Part shown: one piece after another, positions 24,743 through 33,308 of the stretch
Layout: each line of letters begins with the position of its first letter
How positions within the stretch are numbered: the first letter of the stretch is position 1
Source of the DNA: Flavobacteriales bacterium
Lineage (GTDB): Bacteria; Bacteroidota; Bacteroidia; Flavobacteriales_F; PHOS-HE28
Length of the DNA stretch: 64,000 nucleotides
Assembly (NCBI GenBank): GCA_019638085.1
Contig: JAHBUL010000007.1
Coordinates: 62,001 to 126,000, forward strand
Direction: 5' to 3'
The notes under the pieces: generated by a model
Database searches by the model: none
What the model was told of the DNA's origin: nothing
The model's input: only the letters and a program-made list of their open reading frames with translations
Made by a program: the position numbers and the translations under genes

Positions 24743-25645
24743 ATGGATCCCGCGGAAGCTGTCGACCTGGTGCAGAACAAGCTCATGGCTTGGTTGCACG
24801 AGTTCATCAAATTGCTGCCCAACCTGCTCCTTGCAGCCTTGACCGTTACTGTGACCTGGCTTCTGGCGCGCTTGGTTCGCAAGGGTGCGGTCAACGTGGT
24901 CTCACGGGTAACGGACAGCAAGAACCTTCACCGCTTGATCGCGAATACCGCCTACCTGATGGTGCTGCTGGTGGGTGTTTTCGGTGCGTTGAGCATCCTG
25001 CATTTGGACAAGACCGTCACCTCCATGTTGGCGGGCGCGGGCATCCTCGGCCTGGCCTTGGGCTTCGCCTTCCAGGACATCGCGGCGAACTTCCTTTCCG
25101 GCGTTGTGATGGCGGTGCAGCGCCCGATCCGCACGGGTGAGTTGGTGCAGACGGGTCAACATAAGGGCGTGGTACAAAGGATCGACCTGCGCACTACCGA
25201 GCTGCGCAACTTGCAAGGCATTCAAGTGATCATTCCGAACAAGGAGATCTTCCAAACGCCACTGATGAACTACACGCGCAATGGCACGCGGCGCGTGGAC
25301 CTCAGCATCGGCATCAGCTATGGCGACGACCTGGAGAAGGTGTAACAGGTAACGATCGAAGCCGTTAAGGGCATCGGCGACCTGGTGCCGAACAAGGAGG
25401 TGGAGCTTTTCTACAATGCATTCGGCGACAGCAGCATCAATTTCGATGTGCGCTTTTGGATCGAAGCCACCAGCAACAAGCACTATAACGCCATGCGCAG
25501 CCGCGCCATGAAGGCGATCAAGGCGGCGTACGACAAGGAGGACATCATGATCCCCTTCCCCATCCGCACCTTGGACTTTGGCATCAAAGGCGGTGAGAAG
25601 CTGGATTCGATGCTGGGAGGTCGCGGGCAGAAACCAGCGGAATAG
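24743..25645 (+). pseudogene. Small-conductance mechanosensitive channel (MscS family), in-frame TAA
   Basis: The ATG at 24743 opens an MscS-family protein of 300 codons: three N-terminal membrane segments (LPNLLLAALTVTVTWLLARL; LMVLLVGVFGALSILHL), the pore helix ILGLALGFAFQDIAANFLSG, then the beta domain (GVVQRIDLRTTELRNLQG, VIIPNKEIFQTPLMNYT). A TAA stands at 25343-25345 (codon 201) after YGDDLEKV. The same frame continues without a shift through QVTIEAVKGIGDLVPNKEVE to the natural end at 25645. Both halves are well conserved, so the stop is recent or an assembly error. The channel releases osmolytes under hypo-osmotic shock; the truncated product would lack the C-terminal alpha/beta domain. 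Confidence 0.85.
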
Positions 25646-25648
25646 GGG

Positions 25649-26059
25649 TCACACCGTCGCCATCACCTTCAGCTCGATCGCGATCGGTGTGGGCAGGCAA
25701 TTGATCTCCAGGGTGGTGCGGCACGGTGGATCGTTCTCGAAGTACTCTTTCCACAGCTTGTTGTACGTGGCGAAGTCGTCCTTCATGTTGGTGAGATACA
25801 CCGTGACGTCCACGATCTTCTCCCAACTGCTTCCGGCATCCTCCAGGATCCATTTCACGTTCTGGAACACGCTGCGCACCTGCGTCTCGATGTTGTAGCT
25901 GATGATGTTGCCATCACTGTCCAGCTCCACGCCCGGTATCTGCTTCGTTCCTCGTTCCCGTGGGCCTACCCCGCTGAGGAACAACAACTCCCCCACCCGG
26001 CGTGCATGCGGGTAGTGGCCTACGGGTTCAGGTGCTTTGCTGCTGGAGATGGAAGGCAT
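25649..26059 (-). CDS. RidA family protein (2-aminomuconate deaminase-like)
   Basis: 136 residues from MPSISSSKAPEPVGHYPHAR; the nine codons further upstream are not needed. RidA features are in order: the N-terminal SGVGPRERGTKQIPG, VRSVFQNVKWILEDAGSSWE, VDVTVYLTNMKDDFATYN and the signature CRTTLEINCLPTPIAIELKV, where the Arg binds the substrate carboxylate. These trimeric cytoplasmic enzymes hydrolyse enamines/imines; the HYPHARR start resembles 2-aminomuconate deaminases. Convergent with the MscS remnant, three bases apart. No tryptophan-catabolic gene is adjacent. Confidence 0.87.
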   Translation of the reverse strand: MPSISSSKAPEPVGHYPHARRVGELLFLSGVGPRERGTKQIPGVELDSDGNIISYNIETQVRSVFQNVKWILEDAGSSWEKIVDVTVYLTNMKDDFATYNKLWKEYFENDPPCRTTLEINCLPTPIAIELKVMATV

Positions 26060-26162
26060 GGTCGGTCGTTTAGGGATGGAACGCATGGCGAAGGTCGGGG
26101 GAATGATCGGAACAACTGACCGATGACAGCGCGCTTAGCGACAGGGATGCGACATTTGTAGC

Positions 26163-27248
26163 ATGGCCACACGCGCTTTACCGGTAGTGATCCTGCTGCT
26201 TGTCATTGCCGGATGCACGCACAATGCAGACACCATCACCCCCACCAAGGGTGCCATTACGGAGAGCGTTTATGCCAATGGTCTGGTGAAGGCCGTGGGC
26301 CAATACCAAGTGTACCCTACCGTGAACGGGACCGTGTTGGCATTGCTGGTGAAGGAAGGCGACACGGTGAAGGCGGGGCAAGCCCTGATGCAGATCGACG
26401 ATCGTACGAGCAACCTCAGCACCCGCAGTGCCGATGCCCAGCTGCGCCTGCTGGAACAGAATGTTCGTGAGGATGGACCCGTGCTCGCCCGCCTTCGCGC
26501 CGCAGTGGACCAGGCCCGCGACAGGCTGAACTTGGACAGCACCAACTTCAAGCGGCAGGAGGCCTTATGGGCGCAAGGCATCGGCAGCAAGGTCGAATTG
26601 GACCAGCGCCAACTGGCGTACACCACCAGCAAGGCGGCATACGCCATGGCGGCAAAGGCCTTGGCGGAGAACCGCGAACAGCTGCGCACCCAACTGGAGG
26701 TGGCGCGCAACACTGCGGCCATCAGAGCAGTAGGTGACGCGGACCGTGCGCCCAGCAGCCTGATGGACGGCATCGTGTACGACCTGATGATCGAACCCGG
26801 GGAGCTGGCCACGCCACAGCGGCCGGTGGCAGTGATCGGCAGCGCCTCCGACCTGTACCTGGAAATGGAGGTGGATGAGTTCGACATCCGGCGGATCAGG
26901 CCTGGCCAGCATGTGTTCGTTGCGCTGGACAGCTATGGTGACCAAGCCTTCGAGGCGGAGGTCACGCGGATCATCCCGCTGATGAACGAACGCTCCCGCA
27001 CCTTCAAGGTGGAGGCCCGATTCACCAAGCGGCCGCCGCAACTCTATCCGAACCTGACGGTGGAAGCCAGCATTGTGATCCGCACCAAACAAGATGCCCT
27101 GCTCATACCGGCCTCCTACATCGTGGATGGCACGTACGTGCTTACCGACAGCGATGAGAAAACGTTGGTGAAGCTCGGCGCGCGTGACATGGAGAACGTG
27201 GAGGTGCTGGAGGGCATCACGGCCACTACCCCGATTTACAAGCCGTGA
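26163..27248 (+). CDS. HlyD/MacA-like periplasmic adaptor, lipoprotein
   Basis: 361 residues. The lipoprotein signal MATRALPVVILLLVIAGCTH has lipobox IAGC. The lipoyl half-motif PTVNGTVLALLVKEGDTVKA, an alpha-hairpin with coiled-coil character (RLLEQNVREDGPVLARLRAA; YAMAAKALAENREQLRTQLE) and the second half DGIVYDLMIEPGELATPQRP follow, then the barrel region. It is the adaptor of an ABC exporter whose permease and ATPase follow (10 base gap, then a 4 base overlap). Substrate unknown; no TolC gene is adjacent, so the outer-membrane duct must come from elsewhere. Confidence 0.9.
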   Translation: MATRALPVVILLLVIAGCTHNADTITPTKGAITESVYANGLVKAVGQYQVYPTVNGTVLALLVKEGDTVKAGQALMQIDDRTSNLSTRSADAQLRLLEQNVREDGPVLARLRAAVDQARDRLNLDSTNFKRQEALWAQGIGSKVELDQRQLAYTTSKAAYAMAAKALAENREQLRTQLEVARNTAAIRAVGDADRAPSSLMDGIVYDLMIEPGELATPQRPVAVIGSASDLYLEMEVDEFDIRRIRPGQHVFVALDSYGDQAFEAEVTRIIPLMNERSRTFKVEARFTKRPPQLYPNLTVEASIVIRTKQDALLIPASYIVDGTYVLTDSDEKTLVKLGARDMENVEVLEGITATTPIYKP

Positions 27249-27257
27249 TCCCGGACC

Positions 27258-28526
27258 ATGCGCTTGTTGGCCACCATCGCCCTCACCCTGTTGCGCGCCA
27301 AGCTGCGGCAGAGCATCGTGGCGGCAGTGGGCGTAATGTTCAGCATCGCCATGTTCGTTACGCTCCTCGGTTTCATGAACGGCCTGAACGAGTTGCTGGA
27401 CGGACTGATATTGAACCGCACGCCACACGTTCGGCTCTATAACGAACTGCGGGCTTCAGCCGAGCAGCCGGTTGAATTGGCATATGCCGACAGTGCCAAA
27501 GGCACCGCTCCCATCCATCACTTCATCCGCTCCATCAAGCCCAAGGATGATCTGCCACGTTTACGCAACGCCACGGCCATCATGGATGTCCTGGAGAAGG
27601 ACCCGCGCGTATTGGCCGTTTCGCCAAGGCTGGTGGCACAGGTGCTCTTCAACGTGGGTACCACCGATCTTACCGGTCAAGTGAACGGCATCGACGTGAT
27701 GCAGGAGGTGCGCTACTACATGTTCCAAGATTACCTCGTCGAAGGAGATCCGAACGACCTCGCCAATGGAAACAACACCATCGTGCTCGGCAAGGGCTTG
27801 GCGGACATCATGCAGGCCAGGATCGGTGACCTTGTGCAGGTGACCACGGCCACCGGTGATCGTACCATGTTGCGTGTGGTGGGCTACTTCCAAAGCGGCA
27901 TCGCCGACTATGACAAGGTGCAGTGCTACGCCAACATCAAGACCGTGCAGAAACTGCTGGCCCGGCCCGCGAGCTATTACACGGACATCAATCTGAAGCT
28001 GCACGATCTGGAGGAAGCACCGGAAATGGCCAAGGAGTTGGCCGCACGTTTCGGGGTGCAGGCCACGGACATCCAAACTGCGAACGCGCAGTTCGAGACC
28101 GGTACCGATGTGCGTAACATCATCAGCTATGCGGTGGGTGTAGTGCTGCTCATCGTGGCCGGATTCGGGATCTACAACATCCTGAACATGATGATCTACG
28201 AGAAGCTCGATGCCATCGCGATCCTCAAGGCCACCGGCTTCAGCGGCAGCGATGTGCGCCGTATCTTCCTGCTGCTCAGTGTCATCATCGGCATCGTAGG
28301 GGCGTTGGGTGGTCTCGTCGTCGGCATTACCCTGCAGAACATCATTGATAATATTCCCTTCATCACTGCTGCCTTGCCATCGGTCACCACCTTCCCGGTG
28401 GATTATTCGATCCGCTACTACGTGATCGCCGTCACCTTTGCCTTGGCAACCACCTGGGTGGCGGGTTGGTTCCCGGCGCGCAAAGCCAGCCATGTGGATC
28501 CGGTGGAGATCATCCGAGGAAAATGA
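27258..28526 (+). CDS. ABC transporter permease, MacB/FtsX family
   Basis: 422 residues. One N-terminal membrane segment (SIVAAVGVMFSIAMFVTLLG), a large periplasmic domain of about 240 residues, then three C-terminal segments (YAVGVVLLIVAGFGIYNILN; IFLLLSVIIGIVGALGGLVV; YYVIAVTFALATTWVAGWF). The MacB-type coupling motif is at NILNMMIYEKLDAIAILKAT, and it ends with ARKASHVDPVEIIRGK. Four-membrane-helix mechanotransmission permeases work with an adaptor to expel substrates from the periplasm. Its stop overlaps the ATPase start (ATGA). Confidence 0.92.
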   Translation: MRLLATIALTLLRAKLRQSIVAAVGVMFSIAMFVTLLGFMNGLNELLDGLILNRTPHVRLYNELRASAEQPVELAYADSAKGTAPIHHFIRSIKPKDDLPRLRNATAIMDVLEKDPRVLAVSPRLVAQVLFNVGTTDLTGQVNGIDVMQEVRYYMFQDYLVEGDPNDLANGNNTIVLGKGLADIMQARIGDLVQVTTATGDRTMLRVVGYFQSGIADYDKVQCYANIKTVQKLLARPASYYTDINLKLHDLEEAPEMAKELAARFGVQATDIQTANAQFETGTDVRNIISYAVGVVLLIVAGFGIYNILNMMIYEKLDAIAILKATGFSGSDVRRIFLLLSVIIGIVGALGGLVVGITLQNIIDNIPFITAALPSVTTFPVDYSIRYYVIAVTFALATTWVAGWFPARKASHVDPVEIIRGK

Positions 28527-29206
28527 ACAAGAGCGAGCTGGTGCTGGAAGTGGAGAAGGTGAACAAATACTTCCACGACCCCATGACCATCCATGTGCTG
28601 AAGGATGTGAGCATGCAGGTGGCCCGTGGTGAATTCGTGAGCATCACCGGAAAAAGCGGCTGTGGCAAAAGCACGTTGCTCTATATCCTCAGCACCATGG
28701 ACACCGACTACGAGGGCGAGCTGAAGATCGACGGTGAACCCACGCGGATGGCCAGCCGCACGCGCTTGGCCCGCATCCGCAACGAGAAGATCGGATTCGT
28801 GTTCCAGTTCCACTACCTGCTCACGGAATTCAGCGTGCTGCACAATGTGATGCTGCCCGGCCTGAAGCTGGGCATGAAAAGCCGTGAGGAGGTGGAGCAC
28901 CGCGCCATGGAACTGCTGGACGACCTCGGCATCGCCGACCAAGCGCGCAAGGCCGCCAACCAGATCAGCGGCGGGCAGAAACAACGCGTGGCCATCGCCC
29001 GGGCCATGATCAACGATCCGCTGATCATCATGGGCGACGAACCCACCGGCAACCTCGACAGCCGCAACAGCGACATCGTGTTCGACATCTTCCGGAAGAT
29101 CGCCGACGAGCACAAGCGCAGCCTCCTCATCGTTACACACGACCAGGATTTCGCAGCGCGCACGGACCGCATCATCGATATGGACGATGGGCGGGTGATC
29201 ACGTGA
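28523..29206 (+). CDS. ABC transporter ATP-binding protein (MacB/LolD type)
   Basis: 227 residues. Walker A is GKSGCGKST at 43-51, Q-loop FQFHYLLTEFSVLHNV, signature ISGGQKQRVAIARA, Walker B LIIMGDEPTGNLD, H-loop IVTHDQDFA. The start ATG at 28523 overlaps the permease stop by four bases; the longer frame is shadow. With the permease and the adaptor upstream it makes a tripartite MacAB-like exporter. The last gene of the operon. Confidence 0.93.
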   Translation: MNKSELVLEVEKVNKYFHDPMTIHVLKDVSMQVARGEFVSITGKSGCGKSTLLYILSTMDTDYEGELKIDGEPTRMASRTRLARIRNEKIGFVFQFHYLLTEFSVLHNVMLPGLKLGMKSREEVEHRAMELLDDLGIADQARKAANQISGGQKQRVAIARAMINDPLIIMGDEPTGNLDSRNSDIVFDIFRKIADEHKRSLLIVTHDQDFAARTDRIIDMDDGRVIT

Positions 29207-29232
29207 AATTCGTTTGCGTAAACCATGGAGGT

Positions 29233-29387
29233 ATGCGTCCGATCATCTTCCTCACAGCTCTTGCGATCGAGTGCCCGTATATGCGCAAAGTATCCAAGTT
29301 GATGGCCTCCCCAGCGGACCATATTACGTAGTGGTGGGCATGGCCACTGGTGTTCGGTCAAAGGCAACCGTGATCATAGATAGGTGA
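29233..29387 (+). pseudogene. Possible remnant of a small secreted SPOR-like protein
   Basis: The ATG at 29233 starts MRPIIFLTALAIE, a signal-peptide-like core, but the frame ends at 29331. Moving to the adjacent frame midway gives VPVYAQSIQVDGLPSG, with a plausible cleavage site, and PYYVVVGMATGVRSKA, which resembles the start of a SPOR domain, ending at 29387. A frameshift plus truncation would explain both. The rest of the 397 bp gap before lysS shows only the promoter-like TATCTTCG. Weak evidence. Confidence 0.25.
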
Positions 29388-29578
29388 TTTGGTCTTAGGC
29401 GGACGGTCCTGTGACCCTGAAGGTGTCGAGGTTCGTTCTCAGCAACTACGGATGCCTTGCTCCCTGTAGAACGTTTGCAGCCCTGTTGGTGTGTGGGTGC
29501 CGGATGCATTGTGCACATTGCGGTTCTCCTTCCTCGCCGCTACGACCGCGATACCATCCTGTCATTCACTCCTCCCGG

Positions 29579-29586
29579 TATCTTCG
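29579..29586 (+). promoter_or_regulatory. -7-like element before lysS
   Basis: TATCTTCG, one base off TAnnTTTG, 17 bases before the lysS start. The same TAnnTTCG form occurs before several other genes in the window. No convincing -33. Confidence 0.35.
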
Positions 29587-29603
29587 CGGCCATTCCAACG
29601 AAG

Positions 29604-31118
29604 ATGACAGAGACTTTGAGCGAGCAGGAGATCCACCGCCGCGATTCCCTCCAGAAGATCCGCGCCATGGGCATTGAGCCTTTCCCGGCAGCGGAGTTCC
29701 CCATTACTGCTACCAGCAAGAGCATTGCAGCAAGTTTCAAGGATGATGCCCCGCAGCAGGACGTCAGCCTGGCGGGACGCGTGATGAGCATACGCATCAT
29801 GGGCAAGGCCGCATTCGCCGTGCTGCGCGATGGCGAGGGCGACCAACAGATCTACATCAGTCGCGACGACATCGCCCCCGGTGAGGACAAAGCGATGTAC
29901 AACGACTTCTTCAAGAAGCTTCTCGACCTCGGTGACTTTATCGGCGTGAAGGGCTTTGTGTTCCGCACACGCACGGGAGAGATCACCGTGCATGTAAAGG
30001 AGTTGACCTTGTTGGCAAAATCGTTGCGTCCGCTTCCCACCCCCAAGACCGATGAGGAGGGCAACGTGTTCGATGCTTTCAGCGATCCCGAGCTTCGCTA
30101 TCGCATGCGCTATGTGGACCTGGTGGTGAACCCCGATGTGAAGGAGACTTTTCTGAAGCGTGCCCGCATCTTCGATGCCATGCGCAAGAGCTTCCAGGAT
30201 GCGGGTTACATCGAGGTGGATACGCCGGTGTTGCAGGTGATACCCGGTGGTGCAGCTGCCCGCCCGTTCGAAACACACCACAATGCGCTGGACATGCAGT
30301 TCTACTTGCGCATTGCCAATGAGCTTTACTTGAAGCGCTTGATCGTGGGTGGCTTCGATGGCGTGTTCGAGTTCAGCCGCAACTTCCGCAACGAAGGGAT
30401 GGACCGCACCCACAATCCGGAGTTCACCGTGATGGAACTCTACGTGGCCTACAAGGATTACCTCTGGATGATGGATTACATCGAAGGAGTATTCACCGCA
30501 GTGGCCACAGCCGCCAATGGCACCCCCACGGCCACCTTCCAAGGCAAGGAGATCCACTTCAAGGCCCCCTTCAAGCGCATCACCATGTGCGGAAGCATTC
30601 AGGAAAAGACCGGCCAGAACGTGCTCGACATGGATGAGCGCGCGCTGGGTGAGCTGTGCAAGAAGCACGGGATCGAAGTGACCGCAGCCATGGGCAAGGG
30701 CAAGCTGATCGACGAGCTCTTCAGCGAACTGGTGCAGCCGGAACTGATCCAGCCCACCTTCGTGATGGACTTCCCGGTGGAGATGAGCCCGCTCTGCAAA
30801 AAGCACCGCGAGGACGACCGTCTTACAGAGCGGTTCGAGCTCTTTGTCGGCGGCTTCGAGGTGGCCAATGCATACAGCGAGCTGAACGATCCGATCGACC
30901 AACGCGAACGCTTCGAGGCACAGCTGAAACTGATGGAGCGCGGCGACGACGAGGCCATGTTCATCGACCGCGATTTTTTGCGCGCACTCGAATACGGCAT
31001 GCCCCCGACCAGCGGCATCGGCATCGGCATGGACCGCTTGGTAATGCTGCTCACGGATAATCCCGCGATCCAGGAAGTGCTGCTGTTCCCGCAGATGCGG
31101 CCGGAGAAATTTGATTGA
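29604..31118 (+). CDS. lysS: Lysine--tRNA ligase, class II
   Basis: 504 residues from MTETLSEQEIHRRDSLQ at 29604; the 49 codons before it have no LysRS similarity. The N-terminal OB fold (VSLAGRVMSIRIMGKAAFAV; GDFIGVKGFVFRTRTGEITV) binds the anticodon. The class II catalytic core has motif 2 FRNEGMDRTHNPEFTVMELY and motif 3 GIGIGMDRLVMLLTD. RYRMRYVDLVVNPDV is the usual motif 1 region. The enzyme charges tRNA-Lys. Length is normal. Convergent with the HEAT-cyclophilin gene, 12 bases apart. Confidence 0.97.
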   Translation: MTETLSEQEIHRRDSLQKIRAMGIEPFPAAEFPITATSKSIAASFKDDAPQQDVSLAGRVMSIRIMGKAAFAVLRDGEGDQQIYISRDDIAPGEDKAMYNDFFKKLLDLGDFIGVKGFVFRTRTGEITVHVKELTLLAKSLRPLPTPKTDEEGNVFDAFSDPELRYRMRYVDLVVNPDVKETFLKRARIFDAMRKSFQDAGYIEVDTPVLQVIPGGAAARPFETHHNALDMQFYLRIANELYLKRLIVGGFDGVFEFSRNFRNEGMDRTHNPEFTVMELYVAYKDYLWMMDYIEGVFTAVATAANGTPTATFQGKEIHFKAPFKRITMCGSIQEKTGQNVLDMDERALGELCKKHGIEVTAAMGKGKLIDELFSELVQPELIQPTFVMDFPVEMSPLCKKHREDDRLTERFELFVGGFEVANAYSELNDPIDQRERFEAQLKLMERGDDEAMFIDRDFLRALEYGMPPTSGIGIGMDRLVMLLTDNPAIQEVLLFPQMRPEKFD

Positions 31119-31130
31119 GGGATTGCGAGC

Positions 31131-32951
31131 TCATGGGATGCGCTCCACAAGGTTCATCCTATCCCCCACCACCAGCCGCTGCGCCACGTCCATACCGCTC
31201 ACCACATGCGCGAAACGCGTATAGCGCCCATCCAGATGCGGGGCCGGTGCCAGGGTGATGAAGAACTGACAGCTCTCCGTATCGCGGCCTGCTGAGGCGA
31301 TGCCAACTGCGCCTGCCACGAAGCCTGCTTGGCCGATCTCCGTGCGCAAGGTCCAGGCCATGGCCCCATAACCGTCGCCGCGCGGGCAGCCGCCTTGTGC
31401 CACGAAGTTGGGCACGATGCGGTGGAAGCTTTTGCCATTGTAATAACCGGAAGAAACAAGGGAGTCGAATGCAGCGCAGGTGCCCGGTGCTGCGTTCGGT
31501 TCGATGGCGACCACCACTTCACCCTTCTCGGTGGAGATCCGATAGCGTTGTCCCTCCTTCAGGTTGGCGAGCCGGGCGAGGTCGATGGGATGGTTATAGA
31601 TAGGCGCTCGATGAACCGGTGCCACGGCTCCATTCCGTTTGGCGACCACTTGGTCCAGAAGCTGGAGCGTTTCGAGGTCGCGGTTGGGATGGAGATCCGC
31701 GCGTATTTGCTGCTCCACCATGCTGTCCAGGACGAGTGCGACCGTTTGGCCGTCCGCCTTGGAAAGCTCATCCGCAGCAGCAGCGATCAGGCCTGGATCA
31801 TTGGTCCGGAATGCTGCTCGAAGCACGCTTTCTCGCAGCGGTCCGGAAGACGGAATGGCCCGTTTCACAGCAGCTGCGAATGCGGCTTGACGTTCCACCG
31901 CCGGCAGGGGTTGACCCATCCAGAGGAGCAACGTATCCACCGGCACAAAACCAGCGTTGGATTCGATCAAGGCAGCCCTTCTATACGGATTATGCTCCTT
32001 CTTCCAAAGGCCTTCCAACGCTGCTTTTGCTTGATCACGCGTGCTCTCATTTCCGGACTTTGCGGCGAAACCATACATCGGGATCTTCACCATCGTGTCC
32101 GTGGCTTCCTGTCCAGCCTTCCAACAGGCTTCTCCGTCCAGATCGTCCATGGTCTTCAACAGATCAACGGCCGTTGATCGCACTGCAGCCGCACTGTCGT
32201 GCACCGCTTGGAAGAGTTCATCCATCGCCCCCTTTCCTGCAATCGCGGCATGTGCACGCAAGGCAGCCACGCGGATCATCGGGTCCGGGTCACGCACCAA
32301 TTCGGCGGCAGCTTTGGCAGCACGTTGGTCACTGAAATTCCTCAGCCCTGCGATCAGTAGCACTTTCACGTAAGGTTCGCGCTCTCGCTGCAGCAGTTCC
32401 ACATAGCGGGCCTCGTGCGGCGCGATCAACTCCTTCGGCAAGCGTCTCAGCACATCGGCGATGCACGCTCGTTGATATCCGGTGCTCTTGGTAAAGGCCG
32501 CGAAGAGCAACTGCGGATCCTGGGCCGGCTTGGCCCTGACCAATGCGCGGAACGAGGAGGCATAGATGGAATTGGCGACCTCGGCAGCGGTCTCCTTCAG
32601 TGCTCGCTCAGCCAACATTTTGGCCACGGTGGTATCCGCCGTGAAGCTCAAGGCCCGGGCTGCAGCTTGCCGGACGGATGGCTGTTCATCCCGCAGAGCC
32701 ACGAGCAATGCTTGGTTGGCTGCACTGTCCTGCACACTGGCAAAGGCCATGGCAGCGGCTTCCCGCACCACGGCGGAAGTGTCCGTCAACAGGGCCAACA
32801 GCCGCTGCGTATCGCGGTGGTCCTGCGCTTCAAGAACCGGTGTCAAGCGTGCATCGGACCATTTGTTGTTGGCTGACGTGGAAGCGGAAGGGTTCACTGG
32901 TGAACCACAGCCCCAGAGGAAAAGGCAGAGTAGCAAGAGCGCGTTCTTCAT
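31131..32951 (-). CDS. HEAT-repeat lipoprotein with C-terminal cyclophilin domain
   Basis: 606 residues. The lipoprotein signal MKNALLLLCLFLWGCGS precedes a solenoid of about ten HEAT-like repeats (for example LTDTSAVVREAAAMAFASVQ; LRDEQPSVRQAAARALSF; VRDPDPMIRVAALRAHAA). The last roughly 150 residues form a cyclophilin-type peptidyl-prolyl isomerase: SGYYNGKSFHRIVPNFVAQG and SCQFFITLAPAPHLDGRYTR, with the catalytic Arg in FHRI. It should be a periplasmic or outer-membrane anchored folding factor whose solenoid binds clients. PPI activity is likely since core residues remain. Confidence 0.9.
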   Translation of the reverse strand: MKNALLLLCLFLWGCGSPVNPSASTSANNKWSDARLTPVLEAQDHRDTQRLLALLTDTSAVVREAAAMAFASVQDSAANQALLVALRDEQPSVRQAAARALSFTADTTVAKMLAERALKETAAEVANSIYASSFRALVRAKPAQDPQLLFAAFTKSTGYQRACIADVLRRLPKELIAPHEARYVELLQREREPYVKVLLIAGLRNFSDQRAAKAAAELVRDPDPMIRVAALRAHAAIAGKGAMDELFQAVHDSAAAVRSTAVDLLKTMDDLDGEACWKAGQEATDTMVKIPMYGFAAKSGNESTRDQAKAALEGLWKKEHNPYRRAALIESNAGFVPVDTLLLWMGQPLPAVERQAAFAAAVKRAIPSSGPLRESVLRAAFRTNDPGLIAAAADELSKADGQTVALVLDSMVEQQIRADLHPNRDLETLQLLDQVVAKRNGAVAPVHRAPIYNHPIDLARLANLKEGQRYRISTEKGEVVVAIEPNAAPGTCAAFDSLVSSGYYNGKSFHRIVPNFVAQGGCPRGDGYGAMAWTLRTEIGQAGFVAGAVGIASAGRDTESCQFFITLAPAPHLDGRYTRFAHVVSGMDVAQRLVVGDRMNLVERIP

Positions 32952-33010
32952 CGGTCGGGCAAGCTATTGCAGTTTGGACATCGAGTTACAATGGACCAGC
33001 CGACATTCCC

Positions 33011-33184
33011 ATGGGGAGATCCGTTCCGATCATTGTCTACACACAACCCTATCCCGATCCACCACCGCCTGAGAAGGTGGTGTTCTATCGCTATTGCTTC
33101 GGCTCCGACGTGCCACCGGACCAATGGCCGAAGGTCTTTGGCGTGCCTCATGTGCTCATCATGGAGATGACCGTGCTGCCTTGA
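33011..33184 (+). CDS. Small hypothetical protein
   Basis: 57 codons from an ATG at 33011: MGRSVPIIVYTQPYPDPPPP, then KVVFYRYCFGSDVPPDQWPK and VPHVLIMEMTVLP. It has no signal peptide and no recognised domain. The proline run and balanced composition look more protein-like than chance, but codon evidence is thin. It lies between the HEAT-cyclophilin gene (divergent) and the M28 peptidase gene. Confidence 0.3.
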   Translation: MGRSVPIIVYTQPYPDPPPPEKVVFYRYCFGSDVPPDQWPKVFGVPHVLIMEMTVLP

Positions 33185-33282
33185 CCGTTCTGGACAGTTC
33201 TGCCTCCATGAAGGGCTTGAAGGGCTTAGTCATAGCTCCGTCATGCTCACCATGGCATCATGCTTAGCCGGTTCTCATCGGG

Positions 33283-33290
33283 TACCTTCG
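33283..33290 (+). promoter_or_regulatory. -7-like element before the M28 peptidase gene
   Basis: TACCTTCG, one base off TAnnTTTG, 18 bases before the start at 33309. Confidence 0.35.
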
Positions 33291-33308
33291 CGGCCTTTGA
33301 TCCGAACA

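Noticed and set aside
25343..25345. Programmed stop readthrough or selenocysteine
   Set aside because: The codon is TAA, not TGA, and no structure suggesting recoding was seen; a mutation or error is simpler.
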